Positions 17,625 through 26,581 of a DNA stretch of 64,000 nucleotides are shown in pieces (position 1 is the stretch's first letter; every line of letters starts with the position of its first letter). The position numbers were made by a program, and so were the translations under genes. Source of the DNA: Streptomyces sp. Y2F8-2 (GTDB taxonomy: Bacteria > Actinomycetota > Actinomycetes > Streptomycetales > Streptomycetaceae); assembly GCF_014905555.1 (NCBI RefSeq), contig NZ_BNGS01000002.1, positions 248,001 through 312,000 on the forward strand, in the 5' to 3' direction. The notes beneath the pieces were generated by a model. That model was not told the origin of the DNA, ran no database searches, and saw only the letters and a list, made by a program, of their open reading frames with translations.

Positions 17625-18417
17625 TGTTCCGGTCAACCAGTCGGCCGCATATTCTCCCCCTGTGACCCCTTCCACGCCCGACGCCCTCGATTTCGCCCTG
17701 GACCGCAGCAGCCCGGTCCCGCTCTACTACCAGCTGGCGCAACAGCTGGAGGCGGCGATCGAGCACGGGGTGCTGGGCCCGGGCAGCCTGCTGGGCAACG
17801 AGATCGAGCTCGCCGGGCGGCTCGGCCTGTCCCGGCCCACGGTGCGCCAGGCCATCCAGTCGCTGGTCGACAAGGGCCTGCTGGTCCGCCGCCGGGGCGT
17901 GGGCACACAGGTGGTGCACAGCCAGGTCAAGCGCCCCCTGGAGCTGAGCAGCCTCTACGACGACCTGGAGTCCGCGGGACAGAAGCCGGCGACCCAGGTG
18001 CTGCGCAACGAGGTGGTGCGGGCATCCGCCGAGGTCGCGGCCGCGCTGGGGATCGCCGAGGGCGGCGAGGTGCACCACCTGGAGCGCCTGCGACTCGCCC
18101 ACGGGGAGCCGATGGCGTTCCTGTCCAACTACGTGCCGGCGGGCCTGCTGGACCTCGACACCGAACGGCTCCAGGCCACGGGCCTGTACCGGATGCTGCG
18201 GGGCGTCGGCATCACCCTGCACAGCGCCCGGCAGACCGTCGGCGCCCGCTGCGCCACCGCCGAGGAGGCCGAGCGGCTGGGCGAACCGGAGGGCGCGGCC
18301 CTGCTGACCATGCAGCGCACGGCGTACGACGACACCGGCCGCGCCGTCGAGTACGGCACCCACATCTACCGCGCCTCGCGCTACTCCTTCGACTTCCAGC
18401 TGCTGGTGCGGCCCTGA
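17614..18417 (+). CDS. GntR/HutC-family transcriptional regulator (candidate inositol repressor)
   Basis: 267 residues. The N-terminal winged helix-turn-helix spans about 30-98: YYQLAQQLEAAIEHGVLGPG, LGLSRPTVRQAIQSLVDKGL and RRRGVGTQV. The C-terminal UTRA ligand-binding domain covers about 110-265 and ends in HIYRASRYSFDFQLLV. HutC-type regulators usually repress the adjacent catabolic operon and are released by a pathway sugar or its phosphate. ATG 17614 or 17617 is used, with AGGA just upstream. A separate terminator before it means its own transcript. No other regulator lies within the inositol locus, so it is the best candidate for inositol control; the effector is unknown. Confidence 0.85.
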   Translation: MMTSVPVNQSAAYSPPVTPSTPDALDFALDRSSPVPLYYQLAQQLEAAIEHGVLGPGSLLGNEIELAGRLGLSRPTVRQAIQSLVDKGLLVRRRGVGTQVVHSQVKRPLELSSLYDDLESAGQKPATQVLRNEVVRASAEVAAALGIAEGGEVHHLERLRLAHGEPMAFLSNYVPAGLLDLDTERLQATGLYRMLRGVGITLHSARQTVGARCATAEEAERLGEPEGAALLTMQRTAYDDTGRAVEYGTHIYRASRYSFDFQLLVRP

Positions 18418-18427
18418 CCGGCCGGGC

Positions 18428-19582
18428 TCACGCCAGGTCCACCCAGCCGCGCCGCTCGGCCGAGCGGCTCATGGCGTCCAGGGCGGCGGCGCTGTGCACG
18501 GCGTCCTCGAGGGTCGGGCCGTGGGCGGTGCCTTCCGCGACGGAGCGCAGGAAGTGGTACGCCTCGATGACCTTGAGGTCGTCGTAGCCCATGCCGTTGG
18601 CCGAGCCGGGCTGGAAGGCGCCGTACTCGCCGTGCCCGGGGCCGACGTAGAGGGTGCTGACGGGCTGGTCCTGGTAGGCCGTACCGCGGCTGACGCCGAG
18701 TTCGCCCATGCGGCGGAAGTCCCAGAAGAGGGCGCCCTTGGTGCCGTGGACCTCGAAGCCGTAGTTGTTCTGTTCCCCGACCGAGACCCGGCTCGCCTCC
18801 AGGACGCCGCGGGCGCCGGAGGCGAAGCGCAGCAGGCAGCCCACGTAGTCCTCGTTCTCCACGGGGCCCGGCTCGCCGCCGGTCGCTCGGGTGTGGCCGG
18901 CGGTGGCTCCGGTGGGGCGGGCGCGTTCGGGGATGAAGACGGCCGTGTCGGCGGCCAGTGACTCGATCTCGCCGAGCAGGAAGCGCGCCAGGTCCACGCC
19001 GTGCGAGGCGAGGTCGCCGAGGACTCCGCTGCCACCGCGCTCCCGCTCGTACCGCCAGGTGAGGGCGCCCTCGGGGTGGGCGGCGTAGTCGCTGAAGAGG
19101 CGGATGCGGACGTGGGTCACGGTGCCGATCTCACCGGAGGCGATCAGTTCGCGGGCGGTGGCGACAGCGGGCGCGCCCCGGTAGTTGAAGCCGACCGTGC
19201 CCTGCACACCGGCCTTGGCGACGGCGCCCGCGACCGCGCGGGCGTCCTCGGCGGTCAGGCCGACCGGCTTCTCGATCCAGATGTGCTTGCCCGCCTCGGC
19301 CATGGCGACGCCGATCTCGCGGTGCAGGAAGTTCGGGGCGGCGATGCTCACCGCCCGCACCCGTGGATCGGCGGCGATCTCACGCCAGTCGCGGACCGCG
19401 GCGGCGAAGCCGTACTGAGCGGCGGCCTCCTCCGCCCGGCCTGGAACTTCGTCGGCGACGGCGACCAGTTCGGGGCGCAGGGGCAGCTGCGGGAAGTGGT
19501 GCGGCAGGCGGACGTACGCCTGGGTGTGCACCCGCCCCATCCAGCCGAATCCCACGACGGCGACGCCGAGCGTACTCACCAT
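18428..19582 (-). CDS. Gfo/Idh/MocA family oxidoreductase
   Basis: 384 residues. The Rossmann domain begins VAVVGFGWMGRVHTQAYVRL, with the family IEKPVGL near residue 100 and the C-terminal oxidoreductase domain with GDLASHGVDLARFLLG (candidate catalytic Asp/His). The size and a DDLKVIEAYHFLRSVAEG tail fit the larger sugar/inositol dehydrogenases of this family. ATG 19582 (or GTG 19579) has GAGGGG upstream. It is transcribed away from the LacI gene and converges with the GntR gene 10 bp away. The promoter reads TTGACA, 17 bases, CAGTGT, with a LacI-type operator at 19596-19607 downstream of the -10, so it should be repressed by the neighbour. Substrate (scyllo-inositol or another sugar) is not determinable. 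Confidence 0.82.
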   Translation of the reverse strand: MVSTLGVAVVGFGWMGRVHTQAYVRLPHHFPQLPLRPELVAVADEVPGRAEEAAAQYGFAAAVRDWREIAADPRVRAVSIAAPNFLHREIGVAMAEAGKHIWIEKPVGLTAEDARAVAGAVAKAGVQGTVGFNYRGAPAVATARELIASGEIGTVTHVRIRLFSDYAAHPEGALTWRYERERGGSGVLGDLASHGVDLARFLLGEIESLAADTAVFIPERARPTGATAGHTRATGGEPGPVENEDYVGCLLRFASGARGVLEASRVSVGEQNNYGFEVHGTKGALFWDFRRMGELGVSRGTAYQDQPVSTLYVGPGHGEYGAFQPGSANGMGYDDLKVIEAYHFLRSVAEGTAHGPTLEDAVHSAAALDAMSRSAERRGWVDLA

Positions 19583-19595
19583 GACTGCCCCTCTT

Positions 19596-19607
19596 TGGAC
19601 CGTTCCA
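19596..19607. promoter_or_regulatory. LacI-type operator, dehydrogenase side
   Basis: TGGACCGTTCCA, with TGGA and TCCA as outer palindromic quarters. It lies between the dehydrogenase promoter and its start codon. It is the exact reverse complement of the site at 19678-19689. Confidence 0.7.
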
Positions 19608-19643
19608 GAACGTGCGCGGCCCACACTGGAGGGCAGGACCCCA

Positions 19644-19664
19644 CTTGTCAATCCCTTTGACAAG
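19644..19664. promoter_or_regulatory. TTGTCAA/TTGACAA inverted repeat with outward -35 boxes
   Basis: CTTGTCAA and TTGACAAG are perfect inverted 8-mers around TCCCT. Read on the minus strand it gives TTGACA followed after 17 bases by CAGTGT, a good promoter for the dehydrogenase gene. The same element type occurs at the inositol divergent promoter, so the GntR protein might also act here. Confidence 0.6.
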
Positions 19665-19677
19665 CGCGTCCACCGTA

Positions 19678-19689
19678 TGGAACGGTCCA
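19678..19689. promoter_or_regulatory. LacI-type operator, regulator side
   Basis: TGGAACGGTCCA, ending three bases before the ATG of the LacI gene. Its position over the start region would repress the regulator's own expression. Confidence 0.7.
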
Positions 19690-19692
19690 GAC

Positions 19693-20694
19693 ATGAGACC
19701 GCCGACGATCCGCGATGTGGCCGAACGGGCCGGAGTGTCGAAGTCGCTGGTCTCCCTGGTGCTGCGCGGTTCCGACCAGGTGCGCCCGGAGAAGCGGCGG
19801 GCGGTGCTGGCCGCCGTCGAGGAGCTGGGGTACCGGCCCAACGCCGCCGCACGCAGCCTCAGCGAGCGCCGCACCCGCACGGTCGGCGTCCTGCTCAACG
19901 ACATGCGCAACCCCTGGTTCGTGGAGCTTCTCGACGGCTTGAACTCCCGGCTGCACGACGCCGGTCTGCGCATGCTGCTGGCCGACGGCCACCTCAACCG
20001 GCGCCTCGGCGAGGACCTGACCCGCACCTTCACGGACCTGCGGGTCGACGGACTGATCGCCGTCGGCACCCTGCCGCCCTCCGAGGCACTGCGCCAGGCC
20101 GCCGCCCGGGTCCCCACCGTCGTCGCCGGGGCCCGCGAGCCGGAACTGCCCGCCGTCGACATCGTCGCGAACGACGACGAGCACGGCGCCCGCCTCGCCA
20201 CCGAGCACCTCATCGGTCTCGGCCACCGTCGCATCGCCCACATCGCCGGGCAGGGAGTGGTCGGCGCACTGCGCCGACGCAGTTTCGAGACCGTGATGCG
20301 GGAGCACGGCCTCGAGGACTCGGCCATCGTGGAACAGGGCGACCTCACGGAGGAGGGCGGCTACCGGGCCGCGGTCCGCCTGCTCAGCGCCCGCCCACGG
20401 CCCACGGCCGTCTTCGCATTCAACGACATCGCCTGTGTCGGCGCCCTCTCGGCGGCGGAGGAGCTGGGGCTGCGGGTGCCACGCGACCTGTCCCTCGTCG
20501 GCTACGACAACACGTACCTCTCGCGCCTGCGGCACCTGTGGCTCACCACGGTGGACAACGGCAGCCACGACGTGGGCCGCCGCGCCGCCGGGCGCCTCCT
20601 GGAGCGCATCGCCGACCCTGCCCGCCCGGCGGAACTCGTCCTGACGACACCGGCGCTGGAGGTGAGGGGGACGACGAGCGGGCCATCGTCCTGA
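19693..20694 (+). CDS. LacI-family transcriptional regulator
   Basis: 333 residues. The N-terminal helix-turn-helix and hinge are textbook: PTIRDVAERAGVSKSLVSLV and YRPNAAARSLSERRTRTVGVLL. The ribose-binding-like effector domain runs from about 62 to the end (LLNDMRNPWFVELLDG, DGLIAVGTLP, GYDNTYLSRLRHLWLTTVDN). These proteins usually bind a sugar or sugar acid and repress the adjacent operon. ATG 19693 lies immediately after one of two mirror-image operators; no Shine-Dalgarno is evident, so the transcript may have a very short leader. Autoregulation and control of the divergent dehydrogenase gene are inferred. Confidence 0.9.
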   Translation: MRPPTIRDVAERAGVSKSLVSLVLRGSDQVRPEKRRAVLAAVEELGYRPNAAARSLSERRTRTVGVLLNDMRNPWFVELLDGLNSRLHDAGLRMLLADGHLNRRLGEDLTRTFTDLRVDGLIAVGTLPPSEALRQAAARVPTVVAGAREPELPAVDIVANDDEHGARLATEHLIGLGHRRIAHIAGQGVVGALRRRSFETVMREHGLEDSAIVEQGDLTEEGGYRAAVRLLSARPRPTAVFAFNDIACVGALSAAEELGLRVPRDLSLVGYDNTYLSRLRHLWLTTVDNGSHDVGRRAAGRLLERIADPARPAELVLTTPALEVRGTTSGPSS

Positions 20695-20722
20695 CACATG
20701 GCTTGCGGACCGCGGCGGCCGG

Positions 20723-23173
20723 TCAGCGTCGCGCAGCGCGCGGCAGCGTCAGTTCGAACCAGACCGTCTTTCCCGCGCTCGTCCGGCTGGTCCCCCACTC
20801 GCGGGCCAGCGTGCTCACCACGCGCAGGCCGCGACCGGACTCGTCACCGGGTCCGGCGCTGAGCAGCGTGGGCAGGGTGTGGTCGTCGTCGTCCACCTCG
20901 CACAGCAGGGTGTCGCCGCGCACGAGCCGCAGTTCGACGGGGCGGCCGTGGGAGTGCCGTACGGCGTTGGTGACCAGTTCGCTGACCATCGACTCGGCGT
21001 TGTGGGCGAGCGCGTCGAGCCCCCACTCGTGGAGCTGTTCACGGACCACCGCGCGGGCCCGGCCCACCTCGACGGGGTCCAGGGAGAACCGCCATACGGC
21101 GACGTCCTCGGGTCCGATGCCGGCCAGCCGGGCCATGAGCAGCGCCACGTCGTCCTTGCGGCCGCCGCACGTGTTGAGGGCACGGATGATCGTGTCGCAG
21201 GCGTCGTCCATGGAGGCCGCCGGGTGCGCGGCGGACTCGCACAGCGTGGCGAGCCCGACACCGATGTCCTCGCCGCGCACCTCGACCAGTCCGTCGGTGC
21301 ACATCACCAGCCGGTCGCCGGGCGACACCGGCACCCGTACCGACTCGAACGGCACCCCGCCGACGCCGATCGGCGCACCCGTGGGCAGGTCGAGCAGTTC
21401 ACTGCGCCCGTCCTCCGCGCGGACGATCACCGGTGGGATGTGGCCGGCGTTGGCCAGGTGCAGTTCGCTTGCGATCGGGTCGTAGACGGCGTACAGGCAG
21501 GTCGCGAGGTAGGTGTCGCCGAGCCGCTGGGCGAGGTCGTCGAGGTTGCGCAGCAGTTGGGCGGGCGGCAGGTCGAGCGCGGCCATGGTCTGCACGGCCG
21601 TACGCAACTGGCCCATCATGGCTGCGGAGTTGAGCCCGTGGCCCATGACGTCGCCGACGACGAGGGCGGTGCGGGCGCCGGGCAGTTTCACGGAGTCGAA
21701 CCAGTCGCCGCCGACGCGTCCGAGCAGGGTGCCCGGCAGGTAGCGGGTGGCGATGTCGCAGCCCGTCATGCGCGGTGCGATGTGCGGCAGCATGCTGTCC
21801 TGGAGGGTCTCCGCGACGTTCTCCTGGTACGTGTACATGCGCGCGTTGTCCAGCACGAGGGCCGCACGGGCGGCGAGTTCGGCACCCGTGACACGGTCCA
21901 TGTCGTTGAACTCGGGACGCTCCGGATGGCGCATCAGCGCCATGAAACCGAGGACCACCTGGCGTGCTTTCAGGGGCACGATCAGCATGGAACGGTGAGT
22001 GATGAGGGGCCGGATGTCACGCTTGTCGAACTGGGAGGCGATGGCGTGCCCCATCTCCTCGCTGATGCGCGGGATGACGACGGGCTCTCCGGTGGTCATG
22101 CACTGGAAGAAGGGCGTCTGAGCCGGGAACGGCATGGCCTCGCCGACCGGCACGACGTCTTCCCAGCGGCCCGGCTCGTCGGTGTGTTCGAGGGCGACCC
22201 GGTGCCACATGGTGGTGGTGTCGGGCACGCCGTCGGGGAACCCCTCGCCGGCGACGACCTGTTCGCGCAGATACGTGCAGGCCACGTCCGTGAACCGGGG
22301 CACCACGGCCTTGCTGACCTCGATGATGGTCTGCGCCAGGTCGAGGGAGGTGCCGATCTTGCCGCTGACCTCGTTGAGGAACTCCAGCCGCTCGCGCACC
22401 GCGGCGTACTCGAGGTCCTCGCCCTCGTCCTGAACGTCCTGCGGCACCGGCCGCCCGGCCGCCACGGCGCGCGCCGCCCGCTCCCGGCGCGCCCTGCGCT
22501 CCGCGCGCCGGGGCACGCCCCAGTCAGGGGTTACGGGCACCCGGTCGTTCTGGCTGAACTCCAGGATCGGATAGCCCAGTTCGAGGACCTGCGAGACGAT
22601 GCGGGCGCTGTCGCCCACGCTCATGCTGGGCAGGATCTCCGGCAGCCTGCGGGCGAGTTCCTCCGCGCCGGGGAAGTCGGTGTGCAGGGCGAAACCGGGC
22701 GCGATGCGCTCGACCGCCATGCCGTCGTCCTGGTGATGCAGCGCGCCCGCGTCTGCGGCCAGCACCAGCAGCCGTTCCGGGCCCGGACCCACCAGGGGGT
22801 ACGCCCACCACAGCACGTCCACGCGCTCGGTGTCGGGCACGGAGAGCCGGGCGCGCCCCGCGGCCGGGTACGACAGCCGCCCGTCGAGCGAGGACTCCAG
22901 GCCGGGGCCGAGTCCGTCGTACGCCACGTAGGCCCCGTAGGGCCCGGTGTCCTCGCCTCCGGGCAGGGCGCCGGAGACGGGCAGCAGATCGACGGCGGGC
23001 CGGCCGAGCGCGTCCTCCCTGGGGATGCCGAACAACCTTCGCGCACCCCGGCTCCAGTGCGAGACCAGCCCCTCGCGGTCCACCACGATCACGGCCAGCG
23101 GGATACGGCCGGCCGTGGCGTACTCCACCGCGCCGTGCCCGGCCGAGGCGCCCGTCTCGGTGCCATGGTCCAT
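20723..23173 (-). CDS. SpoIIE-family PP2C phosphatase with PAS, GAF and ATP-binding domains
   Basis: 816 residues. In order: a PAS domain (about 18-130, IPLAVIVVDREGLVSHWSRGARRLFG), a linker with another sensor-like segment, a GAF domain (about 255-430), a PP2C/SpoIIE serine phosphatase (about 450-660: GDWFDSVKL, VGDVMGHGLNSAAMMGQLR and LVMCTDGLVEVRGEDI carry the metal Asp residues) and a C-terminal HATPase of the anti-sigma type (NAESMVSELVTNAVRHSHGR, GRGLRVVSTLAREWG). Such proteins dephosphorylate anti-anti-sigma factors while the HATPase may act as kinase, tuning stress sigma factors. No membrane helix is seen. ATG 23173 follows GGAGAAAGGG. Monocistronic, convergent with the LacI gene (28-bp gap). 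The partner sigma system is not in the window. Confidence 0.9.
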   Translation of the reverse strand: MDHGTETGASAGHGAVEYATAGRIPLAVIVVDREGLVSHWSRGARRLFGIPREDALGRPAVDLLPVSGALPGGEDTGPYGAYVAYDGLGPGLESSLDGRLSYPAAGRARLSVPDTERVDVLWWAYPLVGPGPERLLVLAADAGALHHQDDGMAVERIAPGFALHTDFPGAEELARRLPEILPSMSVGDSARIVSQVLELGYPILEFSQNDRVPVTPDWGVPRRAERRARRERAARAVAAGRPVPQDVQDEGEDLEYAAVRERLEFLNEVSGKIGTSLDLAQTIIEVSKAVVPRFTDVACTYLREQVVAGEGFPDGVPDTTTMWHRVALEHTDEPGRWEDVVPVGEAMPFPAQTPFFQCMTTGEPVVIPRISEEMGHAIASQFDKRDIRPLITHRSMLIVPLKARQVVLGFMALMRHPERPEFNDMDRVTGAELAARAALVLDNARMYTYQENVAETLQDSMLPHIAPRMTGCDIATRYLPGTLLGRVGGDWFDSVKLPGARTALVVGDVMGHGLNSAAMMGQLRTAVQTMAALDLPPAQLLRNLDDLAQRLGDTYLATCLYAVYDPIASELHLANAGHIPPVIVRAEDGRSELLDLPTGAPIGVGGVPFESVRVPVSPGDRLVMCTDGLVEVRGEDIGVGLATLCESAAHPAASMDDACDTIIRALNTCGGRKDDVALLMARLAGIGPEDVAVWRFSLDPVEVGRARAVVREQLHEWGLDALAHNAESMVSELVTNAVRHSHGRPVELRLVRGDTLLCEVDDDDHTLPTLLSAGPGDESGRGLRVVSTLAREWGTSRTSAGKTVWFELTLPRAARR

Positions 23174-23389
23174 GGCCCAGGCCCTTTCTCCGCGCTTGCA
23201 AGATCTGTGCCGCCACCAACACGGTAGGGCCCCGACTGGTTGGGATGTGCAGCATTACGCGAATTGGTCCCATGGGGGCGCGGAGGCGCGCCTGAAGGGG
23301 CGCGGAGCGGTGGCATTCTGCGCTCCGCCGCGCCGGCGCGACCAGCCACGAACAGCCCGCGGCCGACAGACCTGTGAGCCGCCGGCCCC

Positions 23390-25795
23390 TCAGTCCTCAT
23401 GCCCCAACTGCAGGTCTCGCTCGGTCCGACCGCCCCCGGCGACCTGCAACACCGTGGCCACCGGCGGGTACCCGGCCGCGATCACCGTGTACTCCCCCGA
23501 CGACAGATCGACGAATCGATAGGTCCCGTCGGCCCCGGTGGTCAGCGTGTCGACGACGTTGCCCGCGGCGTCCAGCAGTGTCACCCGCGCGTCCTCGACC
23601 GGCCGTCCGTCCCCCGCACGGACAGTGCCCCGCAGCACCGCGCCGCCCGCGAGTTCGACGTCCTGTCGGGTCTCGCGCGAGGCTTGCACGGTGACGGGGA
23701 GCGCGGCCGGGCGGAATGCGGGGGCGCTGGCGGCGAGGGTGTACTCACCGGCCACCAACTCGGTGATGACGTAGCTTCCCTCGCGCCCGCTGCGGGTGGT
23801 CGCGACCACCTCTCCGTGCACGTTGGTGAGCGTGACGGCGGCGTCGCGCACCGGGGTGCCGTCGGCCGTGACCACGCTGCCCGCCAGCCGGCCCGCGCCG
23901 CCGAGCACGACGTCCAGTTCGACCGGCCGCTCCCCGACGGTCACCGAGACGGCCTGCGGCTGGTGGCCGCCGGCCGCGGCGATGAGGACGTAGGACCCGG
24001 AGCCGGGTGTGGACAGCGCGTACCGCCCGTCCTCGCCGCTCGCGCCCCGCCCGATCTGCACGCCCGCGACGTCGATGAGGGTGAGCGCCGCGCGGGGGAC
24101 GACGGTGCCGTCGGGGTGCTGGACCGTGCCGCACACGGGCACGCCGGCGGCGTACGGCGCGCGCGCCTGCGGGACCTGGGCGGAGGGCGGGCAGTCGGCT
24201 GGGGCGTTGTGGGACACCAGTGGTTTCTCCTTGAGGAAGAAGGCGATGAGCAGGCCGAGGACGATGACCGGGACGAGGTAGAGAAAGATCCGCGGCATGG
24301 CCTCGGCGTACGCCTCGATGTACACGTTCCGCAGCGTCGGCGGCAGTGCGTGGACGAGTTGCGGCGTGATGGACTCGGGGTCGGGCAGACGGGCGCCCGC
24401 GCTCGCCGGGAGGCGTTCGCGCAGGGCGTCCGAGAGCCGGTGGGCGAACAGGGTCCCGAAGACGGCGGCGCCGACGCTGCCGCCGATCTGCCGGAAGTAG
24501 TTGTTGGCGCTGGTCGCGGTGCCGAGGTCGGCCGGGCGGACGGAGTTCTGCACGGCGAGGATCAGCACCGGCATCACCAAGCCGATACCTGCGCCGAGGA
24601 CGGCCATCCAGACGCTGTACTCCAGCCGGGGCGTGTCCACGTCGAGCCTGGACAGCAGCCACATGCCGATCGCGGCGAGGACGCTGCCGAGGAGCGGGAA
24701 GGCTTTGTAGCGGCCGGTGTGGCTGATGAGCTGGCCGCTGATGATCGAGGCGCCGACGATTCCGGCCATCATCGGCAGCATCAGCAGCCCGGACTCGGTG
24801 GCGCTCGCCCCGTCGACCATCTGCAGGAAGGTGGGCAGGTAGCTGGCGGCGCCGAACAGGGCGACGCCGATGACGAGACCCACGAGGGCGGTGACGTTGA
24901 AGACGGGGTCCCTCAGCAGCCGCAGCGGGATGAGGGGTTCGACGGCGAACCGCTCGACGACCAGGAAGAGGACGCACCCGAGGGCCGCACCCGCGCCGAG
25001 GCCCAGGATGACCCGCGAGCCCCAGGCGTACTCGGTGCCGCCCCAACTGGTCAGCAGCACCAGGCAGGTCGACGTCGCGGCCAGCAGCAGGGTGCCGAGG
25101 ACGTCGAGGCGGGCCTTGACGGTGGGTCTCGGCAGTTTCAGCACGGCCGTGACGACGGCGAAGGTGACCAGGCCGAAGGGCACGTTGACGTAGAAGCACC
25201 AGCGCCACGAGAGATGGTCCGTGAAGTAGCCGCCCAGCAGGGGCCCGGCGACGGAGGCGAGACCGAAGGCGGCGCCGATGATGCCCATGTAGCGGCCGCG
25301 TTCGCGGGGCGGGACGATGTCCGCGATGATCGCCTGCACACCGATCATGAGGCCGCCGGCGCCGATGCCCTGGATCGCGCGGAAGGCGATCAGCTGGTCC
25401 ATGGTCGACGCCCGGCCTGCGAGCGCCGAGCCGACGACGAAGACGCCGATCGCGAACTGGAAGACGCCCTTGCGGCCGAAGAGGTCACCGCACTTGCCGT
25501 AGACCGGAAGGCCGACGGTGGAGGTCAGCAGGTAGGCGGTGATCGCCCAGGACATCCGGTCCAGGCCGTGCAGCTCGCCGACGACCTTGGGGAGCGCGGT
25601 GGCCACGATCATCTGGTCGAGGGCGGCGAGCAGCAGTGCGAGCATGAGCCCGACGAACACCAGCCGGATCCGGCGGGGGCCGAGCTCCACGGGCGGTTCG
25701 GGCGGCTCGACGCCGACCGGCTCCCTGTGCGCGTCCGGGACCACGGACAGCACGGCCCGCTCGTCGTCCACGTCCACCGCAGTCGTCCCGCCCAC
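23390..25795 (-). CDS. DHA2-type MFS exporter fused to three carboxypeptidase-regulatory-like domains
   Basis: 801 residues. Residues about 45-535 form a 14-helix EmrB/QacA-type drug exporter ([20 protein letters not shown], motif [12 protein letters not shown], motif C near [16 protein letters not shown]). After the last helix a hydrophilic tail of about 260 residues holds three beta-sandwich repeats of the carboxypeptidase-regulatory/Cna-B-like type: [40 protein letters not shown] and [20 protein letters not shown]. Each is followed by a GxYxL/Y(V/R)-type strand. GTG 25795 is chosen because GAGGGGAGC precedes it. The tail should face the cytoplasm if both termini are inside, as usual for 14-helix MFS; its role is unknown. 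The cargo is not known. Confidence 0.85.
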   Translation of the reverse strand: MGGTTAVDVDDERAVLSVVPDAHREPVGVEPPEPPVELGPRRIRLVFVGLMLALLLAALDQMIVATALPKVVGELHGLDRMSWAITAYLLTSTVGLPVYGKCGDLFGRKGVFQFAIGVFVVGSALAGRASTMDQLIAFRAIQGIGAGGLMIGVQAIIADIVPPRERGRYMGIIGAAFGLASVAGPLLGGYFTDHLSWRWCFYVNVPFGLVTFAVVTAVLKLPRPTVKARLDVLGTLLLAATSTCLVLLTSWGGTEYAWGSRVILGLGAGAALGCVLFLVVERFAVEPLIPLRLLRDPVFNVTALVGLVIGVALFGAASYLPTFLQMVDGASATESGLLMLPMMAGIVGASIISGQLISHTGRYKAFPLLGSVLAAIGMWLLSRLDVDTPRLEYSVWMAVLGAGIGLVMPVLILAVQNSVRPADLGTATSANNYFRQIGGSVGAAVFGTLFAHRLSDALRERLPASAGARLPDPESITPQLVHALPPTLRNVYIEAYAEAMPRIFLYLVPVIVLGLLIAFFLKEKPLVSHNAPADCPPSAQVPQARAPYAAGVPVCGTVQHPDGTVVPRAALTLIDVAGVQIGRGASGEDGRYALSTPGSGSYVLIAAAGGHQPQAVSVTVGERPVELDVVLGGAGRLAGSVVTADGTPVRDAAVTLTNVHGEVVATTRSGREGSYVITELVAGEYTLAASAPAFRPAALPVTVQASRETRQDVELAGGAVLRGTVRAGDGRPVEDARVTLLDAAGNVVDTLTTGADGTYRFVDLSSGEYTVIAAGYPPVATVLQVAGGGRTERDLQLGHED

Positions 25796-26093
25796 CTGGC
25801 GCTCCCCTCGTCGCGTCCGCGCCGCCCATTTCTCGCATTGCGCGACAACAAGGATCAAGCGCGACGAGTCGCCCGTGAAACGGGCCGCGGAAGGTATGCG
25901 CCGGTCGGAGCGCTACGGCGCACCACCGCGCCCCGGGGAAAACCACTCGAAACGGTGAGCGCGAGAATCAGCCCGTCGACTGACGGCGCGCGCCCCGGGG
26001 AGCGGAACACCAGTTCCGAGCCCCCGGAGCGCACAGGGAGTCATGGCGGTGCGAACGGGCTCCCGCCGCTCGCGCCCGATGCCGTACGCCCCG
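25796..26093. other. 298-bp spacer before the MFS gene
   Basis: No gene is supported. Near the MFS start is a comparatively AT-rich stretch (25830-25860) with TTGCGCGACAA and, 20 bases away, AAGCGCGACGA, which could belong to an operator, but no symmetrical site is convincing. Nothing else was recognised. Confidence 0.5.
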
Positions 26094-26537
26094 TCACTTC
26101 TCCACGTCGGCGGCGAGCTTCGCGAGGATCGCGTCGTAGATCCGGGCGAGGCCCTTGGGCGCGAAGGTCTTCTCGAAGAAGCCGCCGATGCCGCCGGCAC
26201 CCTTCCAGGTCGTGGTCACGACGACCCGGGACCTGCCCTCGCCGGCCGGGGTGACCCGCCAGGTGGTGACCATGGAGGAGTTGCGGTCCTTCTCGACGAG
26301 TTCGCCGTCGGTCGGCTCGCTGACCTCCAGCAGGCAGTCACGGACGCGCTTGCTGGTGGCCTGGAGCTTCCAGTGCACGAGGGTGCCCTCGCCGTCGCCG
26401 CCCTCGCGCACCTCGTACTCGCTGAACTGCTCGGGCAGCAGCCGCGCGCGGGTGCCGCTGTAGTCGGCGAGCGCGTCGAACACCGTCTCCGCGTCCGCCG
26501 CGATGGTCCGCTCCGTGGTGGCCTCGACCTGCGCCAT
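26094..26537 (-). CDS. SRPBCC (START-like) family protein
   Basis: 147 residues starting MAQVEATTERTIAADAETVFDALADYSGTRARLLPEQFSEYEV, the standard opening of polyketide-cyclase/START-like helix-grip proteins. The closing helix follows FEKTFAPKGLARIYDAILAKL. The fold forms a hydrophobic pocket for lipids or polyketides, often of unknown ligand. ATG 26537 is preceded by GAGGAAGG. It is transcribed with the alpha/beta hydrolase gene upstream (44-bp gap), so the two may act together. No catalytic residues can be pointed to. Confidence 0.85.
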   Translation of the reverse strand: MAQVEATTERTIAADAETVFDALADYSGTRARLLPEQFSEYEVREGGDGEGTLVHWKLQATSKRVRDCLLEVSEPTDGELVEKDRNSSMVTTWRVTPAGEGRSRVVVTTTWKGAGGIGGFFEKTFAPKGLARIYDAILAKLAADVEK

Positions 26538-26581
26538 GACCTTCCTCTTCCTGTACGTGTGATGGGGTGTGCGCCATCCCA

